Assembly (NCBI RefSeq): GCF_007197995.1 | Contig: NZ_VKKH01000004.1 | Span: 434,001-498,000, forward strand | Length of the DNA: 64,000 bases | Direction of reading: 5' to 3' | Origin: Aliiglaciecola sp. M165 | GTDB taxonomy: Bacteria > Pseudomonadota > Gammaproteobacteria > Enterobacterales > Alteromonadaceae | Part shown: piece by piece, positions 53,661 through 63,000 of the stretch | Numbering within the stretch: position 1 is the first letter of the stretch | Layout: every line of letters starts with the position of its first letter | Made by a program: the position numbers and the translations under genes | Notes under the pieces: model-generated | What the model saw: the letters and a program-made list of their open reading frames with translations, nothing else | Told to the model about the DNA's origin: nothing | Databases searched by the model: none

Positions 53661-55739
53661 CTAGTTCCCATTTTGTGCGTTTTTATCTTGGTGCGCGTTA
53701 AGCGCAATAAGCTGTTCAGTATGCTCCACTTCTGGCCCTAACGGAATCTCAATGCCATCACAAACAAACACTGCCATTTCATCAATTGCCAAGATCAAGT
53801 TAACCAGTTGACTGCCTTCATATAGCTCATCGGTTAGGAATCGTCGCCATTTGCCTTTAGGCAGATAGACCGACACTTGACCACCGGGAACCAAACAAGG
53901 AGCTACCAGCATGTGTGGTCCAAACATAAACTGATGTTCAAACGACCAGCTCAGTTTGTCGTCTGGAAAAGCGAGAACCATGGCTTTCATAACGGGTAAA
54001 CCGCTGGTGCTGGCTTGCTCCATAGCCGCTTGAAGATAAGGAATGAGCTGATACCGTAGTTTTAACGCCTGAGTGACTGCCTGCTCGGCTTCATCACCAT
54101 AACTCCAGGGCTCTCGCTGACCTATACCGTGTAAACGCATATGCGCGGAGAACACCGCAGCCTGAGACCAACGCACAAATAGCTCTGCGTCGCGAGTGTC
54201 TTTATAAAACCCGCCAACGTCGGTGGCAAAAAACGGTGCACCGGACATACCCCAAGACAACGCCCCTCGAATACTCGCCGCCAGGCCGCCCCAATCTGCC
54301 TGAGGATCACCTCCCCACTGACTGGGGAATCGTTGCGAGCCTGTCCAGGCCGAACGGCTGAACAAAAATGGGCCGTTTTTCGAATATTTTTTTGCCGCCT
54401 CATAGACACATTTGTTGTACAACATACTGTATACATTGTGCAGACGATGGCCAGTGTCACCGCTGTAAGCAAGCATATTATCGTCTTCCACCTGCTCACC
54501 AAAATCGGCTTTAATCATGTCTACGCCGAGATCAAACAAGGGTTTGTGACTTTCCAACCAAAATTCAAACGCGTCGGGATGAGTGAAATCAACGATGCCC
54601 GATTCTGGTAAAGGTGTAAGGACTTCTCCAAAAGCGCTCATATCCCATTGATAACGAAACGCCAAGCCAGTGCGTTTGTCTTTAAGCAACCAGCCTTTTT
54701 GTGCCATTTTCTCAAACAATGGATTGTTCACCGACACCAAGGGGTATTCCCACACACAGACTTTGAAATCTTGCGCCTTGAGTTCGTTTATCACCGCAGC
54801 AGGATCATCATATCGCTTGGGGTCCCACTCAAATGCAAACCGGGTGTCGGTATCCTGCCATGCGCGACCATCCAAGGTGATGACATCGCAAGGCATTTTA
54901 TGCTCGCGCACCGCTTTGGCCGTGGCCAACAGCTCGGGAACATCTTGATAATAGGCTTTGGACAAAATTACCCCTAAGCTCCAAAGTGGAGGTACCGGTG
55001 ATTTCCCTGTCCAGTGAGTGTACTGATCGATCAAGGCGGCGCCGCTGTTACCTGCGTAAAGGATCAGATCCAGCACTTCGTCTTCTACCAATAGGCTATA
55101 GGCCCTTTGCGACCATGCGGGGAAACCGACAGAGTGCGTCACAGGCGCTGGGGTATGCACAAAACATCCCCAACCTAATGGGCTCCAGGCAAATGGCGTA
55201 TTCTTATAAGATACCTCGGCATTGACTCCCAAAGCGTCAAAATTATAAGAGCGTAAAAGTTGGCCACGTTTATTTAGGCCACTCCACTTTTCACCAAGAC
55301 CGTAAACGGGTTCGTCGTGAGCTAAATCCAGGCTAAACAGCCAACCTTTGTCGGTTAGCGCAAAAGGCGGCAAGCGATACTGGCGCACAAAATGTCCGTC
55401 GTTGGGGGTACGTTGCACAACTTTGCCATTTAATGTCAGGCAAAAACTAAAAGGGGCTTTGTTGATTTCAAGATGCAACGAGCCTGCGCTCAAGGAAAGC
55501 GTCTCGGCAGATTGTTCCAGCACACACGCCAGTGGCTCCGGCTGATTCAACAAGATACCGTAATCCGGAGATTGCTGGTCGCCCATGCGAATTCTCATGC
55601 CTCCGTCGATGAGACAGACGTTGAGAAGCCCTTGGCTGGTTTCGACACTAACCTGTGCGCCATCACTCGACGCACTGCCGGTAATGTGAAGCTGTGAAAT
55701 TAAATTCCAATTGGGTGTTGCAAGATCAAGAGACGACAT
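53661..55739 (-). CDS. GH31 glycoside hydrolase, candidate sulfoquinovosidase
   Basis: A 692-residue cytoplasmic GH31 alpha-glycosidase (no signal peptide). The catalytic nucleophile is Asp412 (KADFGEQ) and the acid/base Asp478 (QWGGDPQADW), at almost the same positions as Asp416/Asp482 of YicI and Asp405/Asp472 of YihQ. By eye it mixes YicI-like features (FEWDPKRY, WGGD) with YihQ-like ones (ADFGE, TGSQ, the DxxxDW end of the acid/base loop). Arg300 in TRFAFEW is where YihQ has Arg301, a sulfonate-binding residue; position 303 is Phe where YihQ has Trp304; the Tyr508 position of YihQ appears to be Phe. It could therefore cleave sulfoquinovosides, or be an alpha-xylosidase. Its operon with a TRAP importer and shared operator with a dioxygenase favour the first. 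Confidence 0.85.
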   Translation of the reverse strand: MSSLDLATPNWNLISQLHITGSASSDGAQVSVETSQGLLNVCLIDGGMRIRMGDQQSPDYGILLNQPEPLACVLEQSAETLSLSAGSLHLEINKAPFSFCLTLNGKVVQRTPNDGHFVRQYRLPPFALTDKGWLFSLDLAHDEPVYGLGEKWSGLNKRGQLLRSYNFDALGVNAEVSYKNTPFAWSPLGWGCFVHTPAPVTHSVGFPAWSQRAYSLLVEDEVLDLILYAGNSGAALIDQYTHWTGKSPVPPLWSLGVILSKAYYQDVPELLATAKAVREHKMPCDVITLDGRAWQDTDTRFAFEWDPKRYDDPAAVINELKAQDFKVCVWEYPLVSVNNPLFEKMAQKGWLLKDKRTGLAFRYQWDMSAFGEVLTPLPESGIVDFTHPDAFEFWLESHKPLFDLGVDMIKADFGEQVEDDNMLAYSGDTGHRLHNVYSMLYNKCVYEAAKKYSKNGPFLFSRSAWTGSQRFPSQWGGDPQADWGGLAASIRGALSWGMSGAPFFATDVGGFYKDTRDAELFVRWSQAAVFSAHMRLHGIGQREPWSYGDEAEQAVTQALKLRYQLIPYLQAAMEQASTSGLPVMKAMVLAFPDDKLSWSFEHQFMFGPHMLVAPCLVPGGQVSVYLPKGKWRRFLTDELYEGSQLVNLILAIDEMAVFVCDGIEIPLGPEVEHTEQLIALNAHQDKNAQNGN

Positions 55740-55794
55740 AAATGAGCATTCACATTGGGCGCAATTCAGTTTGCACTCTGATTGCGATACGTTA

Positions 55795-55839
55795 ATCTTA
55801 TATAAGATACAAGTTATAGTAGTGTTAAATTCTTGTCAA
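55795..55839 (-). promoter_or_regulatory. Promoter and GntR operator of the GH31-TRAP operon
   Basis: On the minus strand: -35 TTGACA (55839 to 55834), 15-base spacer, -10 TATAAC (55818 to 55813), TTGT, then the perfect 14-bp palindrome ATCTTATATAAGAT (55808 to 55795) over the expected start of transcription. The same arrangement (TTGACA, 15 bases, an ATAA-type -10, TTGT, operator) is found at 43917-43962, so the two operons have parallel promoters. Confidence 0.78.
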
Positions 55840-55866
55840 CGGACTAAATTTGGTCTTATACGAAAT
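55833..55866 (+). promoter_or_regulatory. Promoter of the GntR gene with degenerate operator
   Basis: -35 TTGTCA (55833-55838), 17-base spacer, -10-like TTATAC (55856-55861). GTCTTATA (55853-55860) is a half copy of the operator found at the structural operons and covers the -10. The TTGTCAA word is also the inverse of the divergent TTGACAA, so the two promoters share their -35 bases and cannot be used at the same time without collision. Confidence 0.5.
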
Positions 55867-55965
55867 TGTGATAATCTCATAATCAGTCGTTCGGTTCACA
55901 ATGTGAAAAAGTGAATACAAACGCGACAACCCATATGGCAGCATGAACTGGTAGTAATAGTAAAC

Positions 55966-56721
55966 ATGAACGAAAACCGATTCGACAATAAACTTAGTGG
56001 CCGCAATCTGGCATTTCAACCACTGTATAAACAAGTGGAAGAACATGTTACTCAGCTAATCGTCGAACAACGTTGGAAGCCAGGTGATGTGTTGCCCAAC
56101 GAGTTTCAGCTCGCCAGCGAATTTGGTGTCAGTCAAGGTACCATGCGAAAGGCGTTGAATGCCTTAACGGATGCTAAAATACTGACCCGCAAACAAGGGG
56201 TGGGAACCTTTGTTTCTGAGCACACAGGCCATAGTAGTCTGTATCGTTTCTTTCCATTAATTGGTGATGGCAAAAAGCCCGAGCTCCCTCACGCACAATT
56301 GGATGATATTCAGGTTATCGATGCCAGTGAAGAAATTAAACAGGCACTTGAACTCTCAGATGAATCACCAAAAAAAGTGATTCAGCTAAAACGGAGAAGG
56401 ATCCTGGACGATGTGTTTTGCATTTTAGAGACAATCTATCTGCCACAAAACTTGTTTTCCGGTATTGAAACCTTGAAGGAAATTCCCCACACCCTTTATC
56501 ATTTTTATCAAACCGACTTCGGTATGACCGTGCACAAAACCAGCGACAGCATCAAAGCTGTGCTCGCCACTGAAGACTGTGCAAAGCGCTTGGATATGAA
56601 AGCCGGCGAGCCGCTGTTACGGGTTACGCGGGTAGCCCACTCACTGGATGGCAAAGCCATGGAGTACAGAGTGAGTCTATGCCGCACTGACAATTATCAC
56701 TATTTGGTTAATCTGGATTAA
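55966..56721 (+). CDS. GntR/HutC-family regulator with UTRA effector domain
   Basis: A 251-residue regulator. The N-terminal winged helix has PLYKQVEEHVTQLIVEQRW, LPNEFQLASEFGVSQGTMRKALNAL and ILTRKQGVGTFV, typical of the HutC subfamily. The C-terminal UTRA domain (about 95-245) has VIQLKRRRILDDVFCILE and LLRVTRVAHSLDGKAMEYRVS, the fold that binds small-molecule inducers such as sugar phosphates. It lies at one end of the sulfonate locus, divergent from the GH31 operon. The probable targets are the TCTTATATAAGA sites at three operons; the half copy at its own promoter suggests autoregulation. Confidence 0.88.
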   Translation: MNENRFDNKLSGRNLAFQPLYKQVEEHVTQLIVEQRWKPGDVLPNEFQLASEFGVSQGTMRKALNALTDAKILTRKQGVGTFVSEHTGHSSLYRFFPLIGDGKKPELPHAQLDDIQVIDASEEIKQALELSDESPKKVIQLKRRRILDDVFCILETIYLPQNLFSGIETLKEIPHTLYHFYQTDFGMTVHKTSDSIKAVLATEDCAKRLDMKAGEPLLRVTRVAHSLDGKAMEYRVSLCRTDNYHYLVNLD

Positions 56722-56726
56722 ACCAC

Positions 56727-56982
56727 ACGTCATTCTCGCGACGCCCCTCCTAACACGTCATTCCCGCGACGCTCACCCCACACGTCATTCTCGCGACGCT
56801 CTTGGGCGGGAATCTCAAAAACAACCACAACCCAAACAGATCCCGGCTTAAAGAGCGTTGCCGGGATGACGTTGTTGTTTTACGCCTCCACACAAGCCAT
56901 TCACGCGCCTCCCCCTAACACGTCTTTCCCGCAACGCTTAGCCCACACGTCTTTCCCGCGACGCTCTTGGGCGGGAATCTCC
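56727..56982. repeat. Dispersed GTCATTCCCG repeat, second and longer copy
   Basis: Five variants of CACGTC-A/T-TTC-T/C-CGC-G/A-ACGC occur in tandem, with GGCGGGAATCTC twice, CAGATCCCGGCTTAAAGAGC and GTTGCCGGGATGAC. The order matches the element at 18682-18788. The 328-base gap 56722-57049 contains nothing else that I can support. Confidence 0.72.
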
Positions 56983-57049
56983 CAAACAAACCTGCCATTT
57001 CAAAACAAAAACCCCTATAGTAAAACTTCGTCAATATGGAAAAACCGAC

Positions 57050-58201
57050 ATGCCATTACTAGTGTTAACAAAATCTCTAATAATCACTTTTTGTCTTGCC
57101 ATCACCCTGCCTTTTTGCACAAACGCCAAAGAAAACACCGAACATCAAAAACTCGACAGCCTATTTTCCAATGCGGTTAAAAGCCCAACCGTGCCTGGTA
57201 TCAATGTCGCCATCGCAGACTCGTCAGGCGTAGTTTGGGCGAAAGGATATGGTATTGCAGATATTGAAAATAATGTAGCCATGACCGCAAAACACAAAAT
57301 GCGTATTGGCAGCGTAGCAAAACTCATCACCGTTGCAGGCATGATGCGTCAGGTCGAGCAAGGCGAACTCGATTTAGATGCTCCGGTAAAACGCTATGTG
57401 TCTAGCTGGCCCGAGCTGATGCCTACGATTACCCTGAGGCAGTTGGCGTCTCATAGTTCAGGCATTCGTCACTACAATAGCCAAGAAGAGTTTCTATTGA
57501 ACGAAAACTATGACTCTGTGGTCGATAGCCTGGAACTGTTTAAACACGATCCTTTACTGTTTGCACCAGGCACAGAATACAAATATTCAACCTTCGCTTT
57601 TTCGTTAATAGCCGCTGCAATGGAAGGTGCTTCAAGTGGTAAGTCGTTTAAGCAAATAATCACTGCTCAGGTATTGGAACCACTGAATCTCGACGACACC
57701 GTTTTTGATGATCAGGCAGACATTATTCCACTAAGGCAGCGTCCTTATCATGTAAAAGATGGCAAACTGATTAACGCACCACAATCGGACCATTCATACA
57801 AATACGCCGGAGGCGGTTTTTTGGCAACGCCGTCAGATATATCTCAATTTGCCGTCGCCCATACCCAGCCAGGCTTTCTAGCTGAGCAAACCCGCAAAGA
57901 AATGCTCAGTCGCGCAACACTTACTGATGGCACTGACCTGCCCTATGGAATTGGCTGGATGATAGATTTTGACAACTTTATCAACCGCAGCTATTACGTA
58001 AACAACCCCAAAGCCCAAGAACTGATGGCCAGCTTTGACAACGCGGTCATGCATTCAGGTGGCAGTAATGGCGGCACCACCATGATGATATTGTGCCGCG
58101 ACCACAACCGTGCCATCACAGTGGTCAAAAATGTCGATGGTGAATATAGTGCAGATGTGGTGTTATTGGCGTTGGAAGGGTTGAGGTTTTATCATATGTG
58201 A
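57050..58201 (+). CDS. LACTB-like serine hydrolase (beta-lactamase class C fold)
   Basis: A 383-residue exported protein with a signal peptide (about 1-27, cleaved near FCTNA-K). The serine-hydrolase triad is Ser-X-X-Lys in RIGSVAKLITVAGM, Tyr in YKYSTFAFSLIAAA (YST form, as in LACTB, where class C enzymes have YSN), and HSGGSNGG replacing KTG near the C-terminus. Such proteins act as D-aminopeptidases, esterases or peptidases rather than as resistance enzymes. No linked partner is seen. Confidence 0.87.
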   Translation: MPLLVLTKSLIITFCLAITLPFCTNAKENTEHQKLDSLFSNAVKSPTVPGINVAIADSSGVVWAKGYGIADIENNVAMTAKHKMRIGSVAKLITVAGMMRQVEQGELDLDAPVKRYVSSWPELMPTITLRQLASHSSGIRHYNSQEEFLLNENYDSVVDSLELFKHDPLLFAPGTEYKYSTFAFSLIAAAMEGASSGKSFKQIITAQVLEPLNLDDTVFDDQADIIPLRQRPYHVKDGKLINAPQSDHSYKYAGGGFLATPSDISQFAVAHTQPGFLAEQTRKEMLSRATLTDGTDLPYGIGWMIDFDNFINRSYYVNNPKAQELMASFDNAVMHSGGSNGGTTMMILCRDHNRAITVVKNVDGEYSADVVLLALEGLRFYHM

Positions 58202-58528
58202 ACAGTAGGGCGAAGTCTTAGAGATACATAAGAGAATAGGCGATATCATATACAAATCCTTTAACTTGTTTTTGGGGCTGCGTTGCGGTTTTCTGCGATT
58301 TGCCCGAAGGTCACCACGAAATGGCTCGTTTTCTTGTTGGTGAATTTCTATACTTTTAACATCAAAATCCACCTCCTTTCACACTATGTTAACTCATTAG
58401 TTTTTTTAATCTGAGCTGTACAATAAATATTCGTTGAACTATGTTTTGACTGGCCATACAATCCGCGCCCGTTTGTAGCAATCGCACGTTCAAACAACAG
58501 TGCATATTTCAGAAGTAGTAGCAGTAAG
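58202..58528. other. Intergenic region after the serine hydrolase gene
   Basis: 327 bases without a convincing gene. A 69-codon minus-strand frame at 58163-58372 is open and reads with a highly charged protein-like segment (about residues 20-42, RGDLRANRRKPQRSPKNKLK), but it overlaps the hydrolase 3' end and could be a shadow or a piece of dispersed repeat. The upstream ATG region of the ThrE gene should hold its promoter. Confidence 0.35.
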
Positions 58529-59755
58529 ATGGACATAAAAGAATTTATTCAAATCCGTAGATTTATTCTTAAGCTTGGCAAGATGTTGCACAAGTATGGA
58601 TCGCCATCTTTTCGTCTGGAAGCCTACTTAACGGAAATCTCCACTTACTTGGGTGTGCACGCTTCGTTTATCTCTACCCCAACGTCTCTTTCTATGGTGC
58701 TTTGGTCTGATCGTCACGAAGAAGAATACAATCACGCGGCGCGTATGCAGCCGGGTGAATTGGATATGAATTCCTTGTCACTGACTGACGAGTTGGCTAA
58801 CCAGCTTTTGGCTGGAGAAATCTCATTGGAAGAAGCCAGCATAAGGCTTGACGAGATTGATGCGACACCGAGCCCTTACAATAAATTCCTCACGGCACTG
58901 GCATTTGGTTTATCAACCAGTGCATTTGCGTTGTTGATGGGCGCGGGTTTAATTGAAATTTTTTGGTCCGGTGCGCTTGGGCTTCTGGTTTATGTGTGGA
59001 CGTTATGGGCGCTGCGTTCTCGTCGCGTCGGTTTGATGCTTGAGCCTGTTGCATCATTCACAGTTGGATTTGCTGCCTGTGCCATTAACTATTATTTTGC
59101 CTGTGGGTTTAATATTTGGCTGATCATTTTATCTTCCCTGATTATCCTGGTGCCGGGTCTATCATTGACAATGGGGCTCGCCGAATTGTCGTCACGCAAC
59201 ATGGTATCAGGCACTGCTCGGGTGATGGATGCAATGATGCAATTGTTCAAGTTGTATTTTGGTGCATTTATTGGCATCACATTAGGCAGTCATTTGTTTG
59301 GACAACAAGACATTCAGGTAGCCGACACCCTACCCTTTTGGTTCAATTGGGTCGGCGTATTGATGCTGAGCATTGGTCTAGTCGCCATTTTTAGAACCCG
59401 TCCTAAGCATATCCCTTGGGCAATAGCATCAACCTTTATTGCGTACAGTGCATCGACTTGGGGGTCAGGATTTTTAGACAACGGTTTGGGTGCCTTTTTA
59501 GGGGCCTTTGCCCTAGGCGTATTTGCCAACGCGTTTTCACGAATCGTTAATGCACCTTCCACTATAGCAGCTATGCATGGTTTGATTGTGTTGGTTCCAG
59601 GTTCAAAAACCTACATTGGACTGAATTCGTTTATCTCAGGGCAAGATATCATCAAGGCTGAGCATATAGGCCAAGAAACCTTTTTGATTTTGATGTCTTT
59701 AATCGCTGGATTGATTTTTGCCAACGTAGCCATGCCAACCCGCAAGGCGCTGTAA
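58529..59755 (+). CDS. ThrE-family threonine/serine exporter
   Basis: A 408-residue fusion of the two ThrE-type domains: a cytoplasmic and membrane N-terminal part (LKLGKMLHKYGSPSFRLEAYL, the usual DUF1212 start; SLEEASIRLDEID) and a C-terminal permease-like part (GLIVLVPGSKTYIGLNSFISG, the DUF3815 end). About ten membrane segments are visible. The family exports threonine and serine in Corynebacterium; a role here in amino-acid efflux is inferred from that. Confidence 0.87.
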   Translation: MDIKEFIQIRRFILKLGKMLHKYGSPSFRLEAYLTEISTYLGVHASFISTPTSLSMVLWSDRHEEEYNHAARMQPGELDMNSLSLTDELANQLLAGEISLEEASIRLDEIDATPSPYNKFLTALAFGLSTSAFALLMGAGLIEIFWSGALGLLVYVWTLWALRSRRVGLMLEPVASFTVGFAACAINYYFACGFNIWLIILSSLIILVPGLSLTMGLAELSSRNMVSGTARVMDAMMQLFKLYFGAFIGITLGSHLFGQQDIQVADTLPFWFNWVGVLMLSIGLVAIFRTRPKHIPWAIASTFIAYSASTWGSGFLDNGLGAFLGAFALGVFANAFSRIVNAPSTIAAMHGLIVLVPGSKTYIGLNSFISGQDIIKAEHIGQETFLILMSLIAGLIFANVAMPTRKAL

Positions 59756-60085
59756 AAGCTTAAAAAAGGGGCGATGGCTGCAGTATCCCGGCGAGTTGAT
59801 CAAGTAACGCAGTCTGATTATTAATGAGTTAGGGAATATTGTTGGCATATCAATTTTTCTTTGATACGTGTCAACTGCATTGAGAAAAAGAGTCAATCGG
59901 GTTGTATGGCTTGTAGATGTTTTATAAGTAAATACTGAAATTGCTACTAACAGCACTTACAAAACTAATAGTTTTTTAATCTCGATTCGCTTAAAATGCG
60001 ACCGATTAGAGCGCAATGTGATTTGTTTAGTAAATACATTAGCGCGTTTGGATTTGCTAATTTTTAAATTTAGGGATGAATTGTG
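59756..60085. other. Intergenic region upstream of the FG-GAP lipoprotein gene
   Basis: 330 bases, AT-rich, with no gene and no obvious hairpin. It should contain the lipoprotein promoter. AGGGA at 60072-60076 is the ribosome-binding site. Confidence 0.4.
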
Positions 60086-63000
60086 ATGTACCTCTCTCGT
60101 TTTTCTGTACTTGTTTTATTTTCCTTACTTGCCGGTTGTGGTGGCGGTGGTGGCTCCGATTCGGGCGGCACTGTAACCAATCCACCCGTGCAACCACCGT
60201 CTCCGCCAACACCGACCGAAATGATCGCTGATGCACAGGCGTATTCTGTCACCCAGCTTAAAACGGCAGCTACAAGTTTAGCAACCAGTCGTTATTCTGG
60301 ATTGCGAACGATGGCAAACATGGACTCCGAGTTGGCCAGGCAAGTTTTCACCTATCTTTTTAATGATGTAACAACCGAGTTACCTATTATTGGAGAAGAA
60401 GATTTTGTTGGTCAAAGAGACGTAAGTGGAAACGTCAACATTACTTTTTCATGCTTTTTTGGTGGGAGCGCTCAATACTCCGGCACTCTAGATGTCAACC
60501 TTAAGGGCAATTTATCAGTTACTTACAGTAACTGTAAACAACCTAATAATAACGTTGCTGTGAGTGGCAAGGCTGCGCTAACTATAAATGAGATATCGGA
60601 AAATAACGCCGATATTATTTATTATTACGACAACCTAGCATGGCAATTAAACGGCCAGCAAATTCGTCTCAACGGTTATTCGGAACTGAAAAGTACATTT
60701 AGTCCAAACTCTGATCAATATCAGTTAAATAGTATTCAACACGTTTTGTTTACCATTGGAAATGAACAACTATTGTTGGAAGCTGATCTGGCATTAGTAG
60801 ACGGCTTCCAAAACTTCTCATTGGAATTATCTGGAAATTTATATGTAAAAGATGAAGGGAGAATACAGTTCGACTTAGATGACGTCGCAGGTTTCCCCCC
60901 GTATTTTGGAGAAGGTACAGTCAATTTGCTTGGGAACAAAGCCGTTGCATTTGAATTTGAAAATGGCTACTCAGAAGTCAAATATGTAGAAGATACAAAT
61001 GGTGATGAGCAGTTCGACGTTGGGGCCTATTATATTAATCTTGATGATTTATCTTATGGCACTGAAACTAAGACATTGGTCGCCTTGACTCTACTTTCTT
61101 TGCCACCAAATATTTCCAGCCCGTACCTTGAATATACTGAAACCCTCAACACAACGACACCGGTTATGGTTTCAGAAGGTTATATTTCGGATCCTGATAC
61201 GGCTTTAGAGGATTTGGATGTTAGTTACAGGTGGTATTTAAATGGCGAGCAAATCGCCGAACAATTTAGTAACGTACTTCCCGCTCATATTGCGGTTTTT
61301 GGAGACGAACTTGAAGTCTCAATGGTGGTATTCGATGGTGCGACAAGCGTGGAAAGTTATCGCACCTTTATTACTTTGCAGGATGCGCCCGCAGAAATTG
61401 CTATAACCAATTTACCTAGCAACATTCGTCCAGGGGATGCTGTACAGTTTGTCGCATCTGTTTCGGATCCAGATGTCGGTGAATTGTCGACCGCCAGTTC
61501 ATTGATCTCTTCGCCTTCAGGAGTTTCTATTGACGAAGACGGTTTGGTAACTTGGAATGTTCCAACAGAGTTTTTATTCAATATTCAAAATTATGAGTTT
61601 ACTTTTGGTATTCCTCACGAAGACGGCTCAGTAACTGATATTACTGTTATTCCCGTTTCTGTTGTATCCGAAAATAGCTTGCCGCTGGCGAGATCTGGTA
61701 TGGAAGTGCCATACCGAGGTAAGTCGATGTCGGTGGCTGATTTTGATGGTGATGGTTTAAATGAAATACTGTCTACGGATAATAATAAAAGTGTATTTTT
61801 GCTCGAATATCGTGATGGAAAATACGTCCAAAAATGGGTCTATCCTTATGCGCTAGTATCCTCAGGTCAAATAAATCAAGTCGTGTCTGTTAACCTCGAC
61901 AATGACCAAGAACATGAAATCCTTGTTCTGACGAGCAATGGAATCGAATTGATCGATGGGTTAGACAAGCCGGCGAGTAACTTGTATTCAACTGATTCTT
62001 ATTTGCATTTCATTGCCGTTGCCGATGTTAATAACGATGGCGTACCAGAAATAGCCGTTCTACAAAGTGACAGTGATTATCAATACGATGAAAAATCTTT
62101 AGTTGTATTTTCTGCAGATCAACCCGAATCTTTGTTATTCGAGACATCCGTCGACTCGGCAGAACAGCTTGTCTTTGCAGATGTGGATGAAGATGTAAGC
62201 CTAGAGCTAGTAATCAACAACGGTCTGGTCTACGACGTAACGACATGGGAAAACCAGTGGTTCAGCGGCACTGCATTTGGCAGTTCACTGGTTACCGCAG
62301 GCGATTACAACGGCGATGGCATTGCTGAAATTATTGGTGCGGACATTTGGGGAAATATCGCTGCTTATTCTGCAGTAAACCGCTCACAGTTAGACAGCAT
62401 GGACAATTTTAATACTTGTACTCTGCATTCAGATGATATCAATAACGATGGTGAAGATGAGATTATCGTTGGAGACTGTCAGTGGGGCAATGTCACAGCG
62501 TACAAATTAGTCAATAATTCATTTAGTCAAATATGGCAAATCGATTCTCAAGATCATAGTGCGACGTCATTGGTTTCCGGAGATTCTGATAACGATGGCA
62601 ACATCGAGTTGCATTGGGGGAGCGGCACGTCTCACTCAGGGGCGAATATGTTTGTTAGTGTTGATGTCACGCCAAATTCAGCCACACTCAAAGGCGAAAG
62701 GCAGGTGCAGTTAGACTCATATTCTAATGCTGGATGGGCTGTGGTTTCACAAATTGAAGAGAACGCTATATTCTTCATACCCTCAACAGAGAATGGATAT
62801 GATGGCAGTCGCTACCTAGTTATGGATGAAATAGGAGATTTCACTTTAAGCGATCCAATTTCTTCCAATTGGGATGGAAGTCGTTCAGCAGTAGCAACAG
62901 ATTTTAACAATGATGGTATGGGAGATATTTTTGTTCCTTCTACCGACACTTACGACGGCGCATTAAGCGCGCTTCAGCTTTCAGATGGCAGTGTTCATTG

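Noticed and set aside
43981-55739. D-xylose or xyloglucan utilisation locus (xylose reductase-like AKR with GH31 alpha-xylosidase)
   Set aside because: No xylitol dehydrogenase, xylose isomerase or xylulokinase is present, and the TauD-type dioxygenase plus YeiH-type exporter in the same regulon have no role in xylose use. Kept only as the main alternative for the GH31 specificity.
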